Positions 61,950 through 64,000 of a stretch of DNA of 64,000 bases are shown here, in pieces (positions within the stretch are counted from its first letter, which is position 1; each line of letters starts with the position of its first letter). The translations under genes were made by a program, and so were the position numbers. The notes below the pieces were generated by a model. That model was not told the origin of the DNA and made no database searches. It was given only the letters and a program-made list of their open reading frames with translations. The stretch spans positions 1-64,000 of the forward strand of contig MSXR01000008.1 in assembly GCA_002083655.1 (NCBI GenBank), given 5' to 3'. Source of the DNA: Proteobacteria bacterium ST_bin14. Its GTDB lineage: Bacteria > Pseudomonadota > Alphaproteobacteria > Sphingomonadales > Sphingomonadaceae.

Positions 61950-63104
61950 TTATCCCCCGCGCTTGATGGTTTCGCGTGCGATGATGATCTGCTGGATTTG
62001 GCTGGTGCCCTCATAAATGCGGAACAGCCGGACGTCGCGGTACAGCCGCTCGATCCCGTAATCGGCGATGTACCCGGCGCCGCCGAAAATCTGCACAGCG
62101 CGGTCAGCCACGCGGCCAACCATTTCGCTGGCATAATATTTCGATGCGGCTGATTCCATTACGACGTCCTTGCCCGCATCTTTCGCCGCTGCGGTTTCCA
62201 GCATCAATGCGCGGGCGGCAAGCGCCTCGGTCTTTGAATCGGCGATCATCGCCTGAATCAGCTGGTGTTCGGCAATCGCCTTGCCGAACTGCTTGCGCTC
62301 TGTTGCATAGGCGACGCAATCGGCGATCAACCGCTCTGCCACGCCGATGCAGACAGCCGAGATATGCAGCCGCCCCCGATCCAGCACGCGCATCGCGATT
62401 TTAAAGCCTTCGCCTTCTGCCCCCAACCGGTTTTCGACGGGCACGGCGACATCATCCATGATCACATCGGCGACCTTGGCGCCCTTTTGCCCCATTTTCT
62501 TTTCCGGCTCGCCAATGGAAACGCCGGGCAAATTGCGCGGCACCAGAAAGGCAGAAACGCCGCGCGCGCCGGGTTCATCGCCGGTGCGCGCCATCACCGT
62601 GAACAGATCGGCCTTGTCGGCATTGGTGATGTAGCGTTTGGTGCCGCTCAACCGATAGACATTGCCGTCTTTGACAGCCCGGGTTTTCACCGCACCCGAA
62701 TCGCTGCCGACATCAGGCTCGGTCAACGCAAAGCTGGTGACGATTTCACCGCTGGCGATGCGCGGCAGCCAGAGCGATTTTTGTTCTGCGGTGCCCGCCA
62801 TCACCAGCCCCTGGCTGCCGATGCCCACATTGGTGCCGAATGTGGATCGGAATGCAGGCGTGGTGCGGCCAAGCTCAATCGCGACGCGACATTCCTCGCT
62901 CATTGTCAGGCCAAGGCCACCATATTCCTCCGCGATCGATAGGCCGTATAGGCCCATCTCGCGCATCTCAGCGATCACCGCTGCGGGAATTGCGTCGTCG
63001 GCCTCAACCTGGCTTTCCAACGGGCGCAGTCGCTCGCTGACAAAGCGGCGCACCATATCGATCAGCGCGTCAAAAGTTTCTGGGTCGAGCGCCACGGGAA
63101 CCAT
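61950..63104 (-). CDS. Acyl-CoA dehydrogenase
   Basis: This 384-residue flavoprotein has GLYGLSIAEEYGGLGLT, the FAD/substrate signature SFALTEPDVGSDSGAVKTRA, the middle VLDRGRLHISAVCIGVAERLI, and the C-terminal YRDVRLFRIYEGTSQIQQIIIAR with the likely catalytic glutamate in IYEGT. Start choice is unclear: the ATG at 63104 directly abuts AAGAGG, while a GTG three codons later would have the ideal spacing. It diverges from the second SDR gene. Confidence 0.93.
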   Translation of the reverse strand: MVPVALDPETFDALIDMVRRFVSERLRPLESQVEADDAIPAAVIAEMREMGLYGLSIAEEYGGLGLTMSEECRVAIELGRTTPAFRSTFGTNVGIGSQGLVMAGTAEQKSLWLPRIASGEIVTSFALTEPDVGSDSGAVKTRAVKDGNVYRLSGTKRYITNADKADLFTVMARTGDEPGARGVSAFLVPRNLPGVSIGEPEKKMGQKGAKVADVIMDDVAVPVENRLGAEGEGFKIAMRVLDRGRLHISAVCIGVAERLIADCVAYATERKQFGKAIAEHQLIQAMIADSKTEALAARALMLETAAAKDAGKDVVMESAASKYYASEMVGRVADRAVQIFGGAGYIADYGIERLYRDVRLFRIYEGTSQIQQIIIARETIKRGG

Positions 63105-63245
63105 CCTCTTGATAGTGTTGGCTTGCGCTATCCCAGTCAGCGCATTGCTGCAAGTTGTGCAAACCCGAAATTCCAAAAGCGAGTGACGGGGCGATCTGCC
63201 GCCGCTAGGATGATCGGCAAAACAAGTATGAGAGGATCGTTGGCA

Positions 63246-64000
63246 ATGCGTTTTTCGGGCAAGCGGGCCGTCGTCACCGGCGCTTCATCGGGCATTGGCC
63301 GCGCTACGGTGCTGCGTTTGGTGGATGAGGGGGCCGAAGTTTGGGCAGGCGATATCGATGAAGCCGCTGGGCTTGATCTTGCGCAGACGTCCAATGGCCG
63401 CATCCATTTCCAGCGTACCGATGTTACGAAAGCCGAAGATATTGAGGCGCTGATCCTGGCGGCAGAGGCAGCGGGCGGCATTGATGTGCTGTTTAACAAT
63501 GCAGGCGCAGGCGGCGCGCGCGCAAAGATTGATGCGATCACGCCCGATGAATGGGATTACACCCAGAACCTGCTGCTGCGCTCCGTCGCGCTGGGCATTC
63601 GCTTTGCTGCCCCATTGATGGCGGCACGCGGGGGCGGGGCCATCGTCAACACCGCCTCCATCGCCGCGCTGCAAACCGGCGCTGCGCCCACCGCCTATTC
63701 CGTCGCCAAGGCCGGTGTGCTGCACCTGACCAAAATGGCCGCTGCTGATCTGGCGCAGCACCATATTCGCGTGAATGCGGTGTGCCCGGGGTTCATCACC
63801 ACCAACATCTTCACCAGCGCGATGGAGATTGCAGGCGAAAACCGCGATCGTGCCAATGCCGTGATCGGGACGCTTGCTGGCGGGGCGCAGCCATTGCAGC
63901 GTGCCGGGGTTGCGGCGGATATTGCCGCTGCTGTCGCTTATCTGGCCAGCGACGATGCCAGTTTTGTTACCGGCACCCACATCGTGGTCGATGGCGGGAT
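63246..64000 (+). CDS. SDR family oxidoreductase (partial, cut by window end)
   Basis: At least 251 residues are visible, with the reading frame still open at the window end. Motifs are VVTGASSGIGRAT (cofactor loop), NNAGAGG, VNTASIAALQ and YSVAKAGVLHLT (catalytic Tyr and Lys), then CPGFITTNIF and the C-terminal FVTGTHIVVDGG. Only the last few residues are missing. It diverges from the acyl-CoA dehydrogenase, with a 141-base shared upstream region. The substrate is unknown. Confidence 0.88.
   Translation, partial: MRFSGKRAVVTGASSGIGRATVLRLVDEGAEVWAGDIDEAAGLDLAQTSNGRIHFQRTDVTKAEDIEALILAAEAAGGIDVLFNNAGAGGARAKIDAITPDEWDYTQNLLLRSVALGIRFAAPLMAARGGGAIVNTASIAALQTGAAPTAYSVAKAGVLHLTKMAAADLAQHHIRVNAVCPGFITTNIFTSAMEIAGENRDRANAVIGTLAGGAQPLQRAGVAADIAAAVAYLASDDASFVTGTHIVVDGG

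Overview
The window looks like chromosome of a motile sphingomonad (Alphaproteobacteria, Sphingomonadales). This rests on high GC, the rpmF-plsX-fabH-ihfA-merR order, dispersed inverted repeats of a kind common in sphingomonads, and a flagellar regulator of FlbD type with a CtrA-like box in front of it. The taxon is inferred from gene content and style, not from a marker-gene comparison.

Layout. 1-3.8 kb: a MAPEG membrane protein, then rpmF-plsX-fabH-ihfA-merR (ribosomal protein L32, phospholipid and fatty-acid initiation, IHF). 3.8-8.7 kb: accessory genes on both strands (metallo-beta-lactamase fold hydrolase, double DsbA-fold protein, TetR regulator, beta-propeller-like protein, PepSY-type membrane protein). 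8.8-46 kb: one almost complete flagellar locus. The minus strand carries flgBCDEFGHIJKL and motAB. The plus strand carries a second MotA/MotB-like pair, flgA-flgM-flgN, a lytic transglycosylase with flhA-fliA, then flbD-fliEFGHIJK-fliLMNOPQR-flhB and fliD-fliS. The single flagellin gene (minus) faces flbD. A CoA-transferase/thiolase-like pair sits inside the locus between fliA and the flagellin gene. 46-58 kb: response regulator, CorA/ZntB transporter, siroheme synthase N-domain, lysA-lipoprotein-argH diverging from a TlpA-like thioredoxin, alpha/beta hydrolase, mutS, a decayed ParE-type toxin gene and maeB. 58-64 kb: a GHKL ATPase fused to a PD-(D/E)XK nuclease domain (candidate defence gene), a host-attachment family protein, two SDR enzymes (the second cut by the window end) and an acyl-CoA dehydrogenase.

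Regulatory reading of the flagellar locus. The sequence supports a three-tier scheme. A CtrA-like box (TTAA-N7-TTTA) lies 42 bases upstream of flbD. Three strong sigma-54 elements (TGGCRC-N5-TTGCT) precede flgB, the second motA-like gene and the transglycosylase-flhA-fliA unit. Three matching FliA-type elements, with an unusual shared -10 (GYCGTTYW), precede flgM, fliD and the flagellin gene. TTGCCG/CGGCAA palindromes cluster in the flgB/motA-like, flgA and fliC/flbD intergenic regions and are candidate FlbD sites. The locus thus joins Caulobacter-like early control (CtrA, FlbD, sigma-54) with an enteric-like late checkpoint (FliA/FlgM).

No tRNA, rRNA, CRISPR array or intact insertion sequence was seen.
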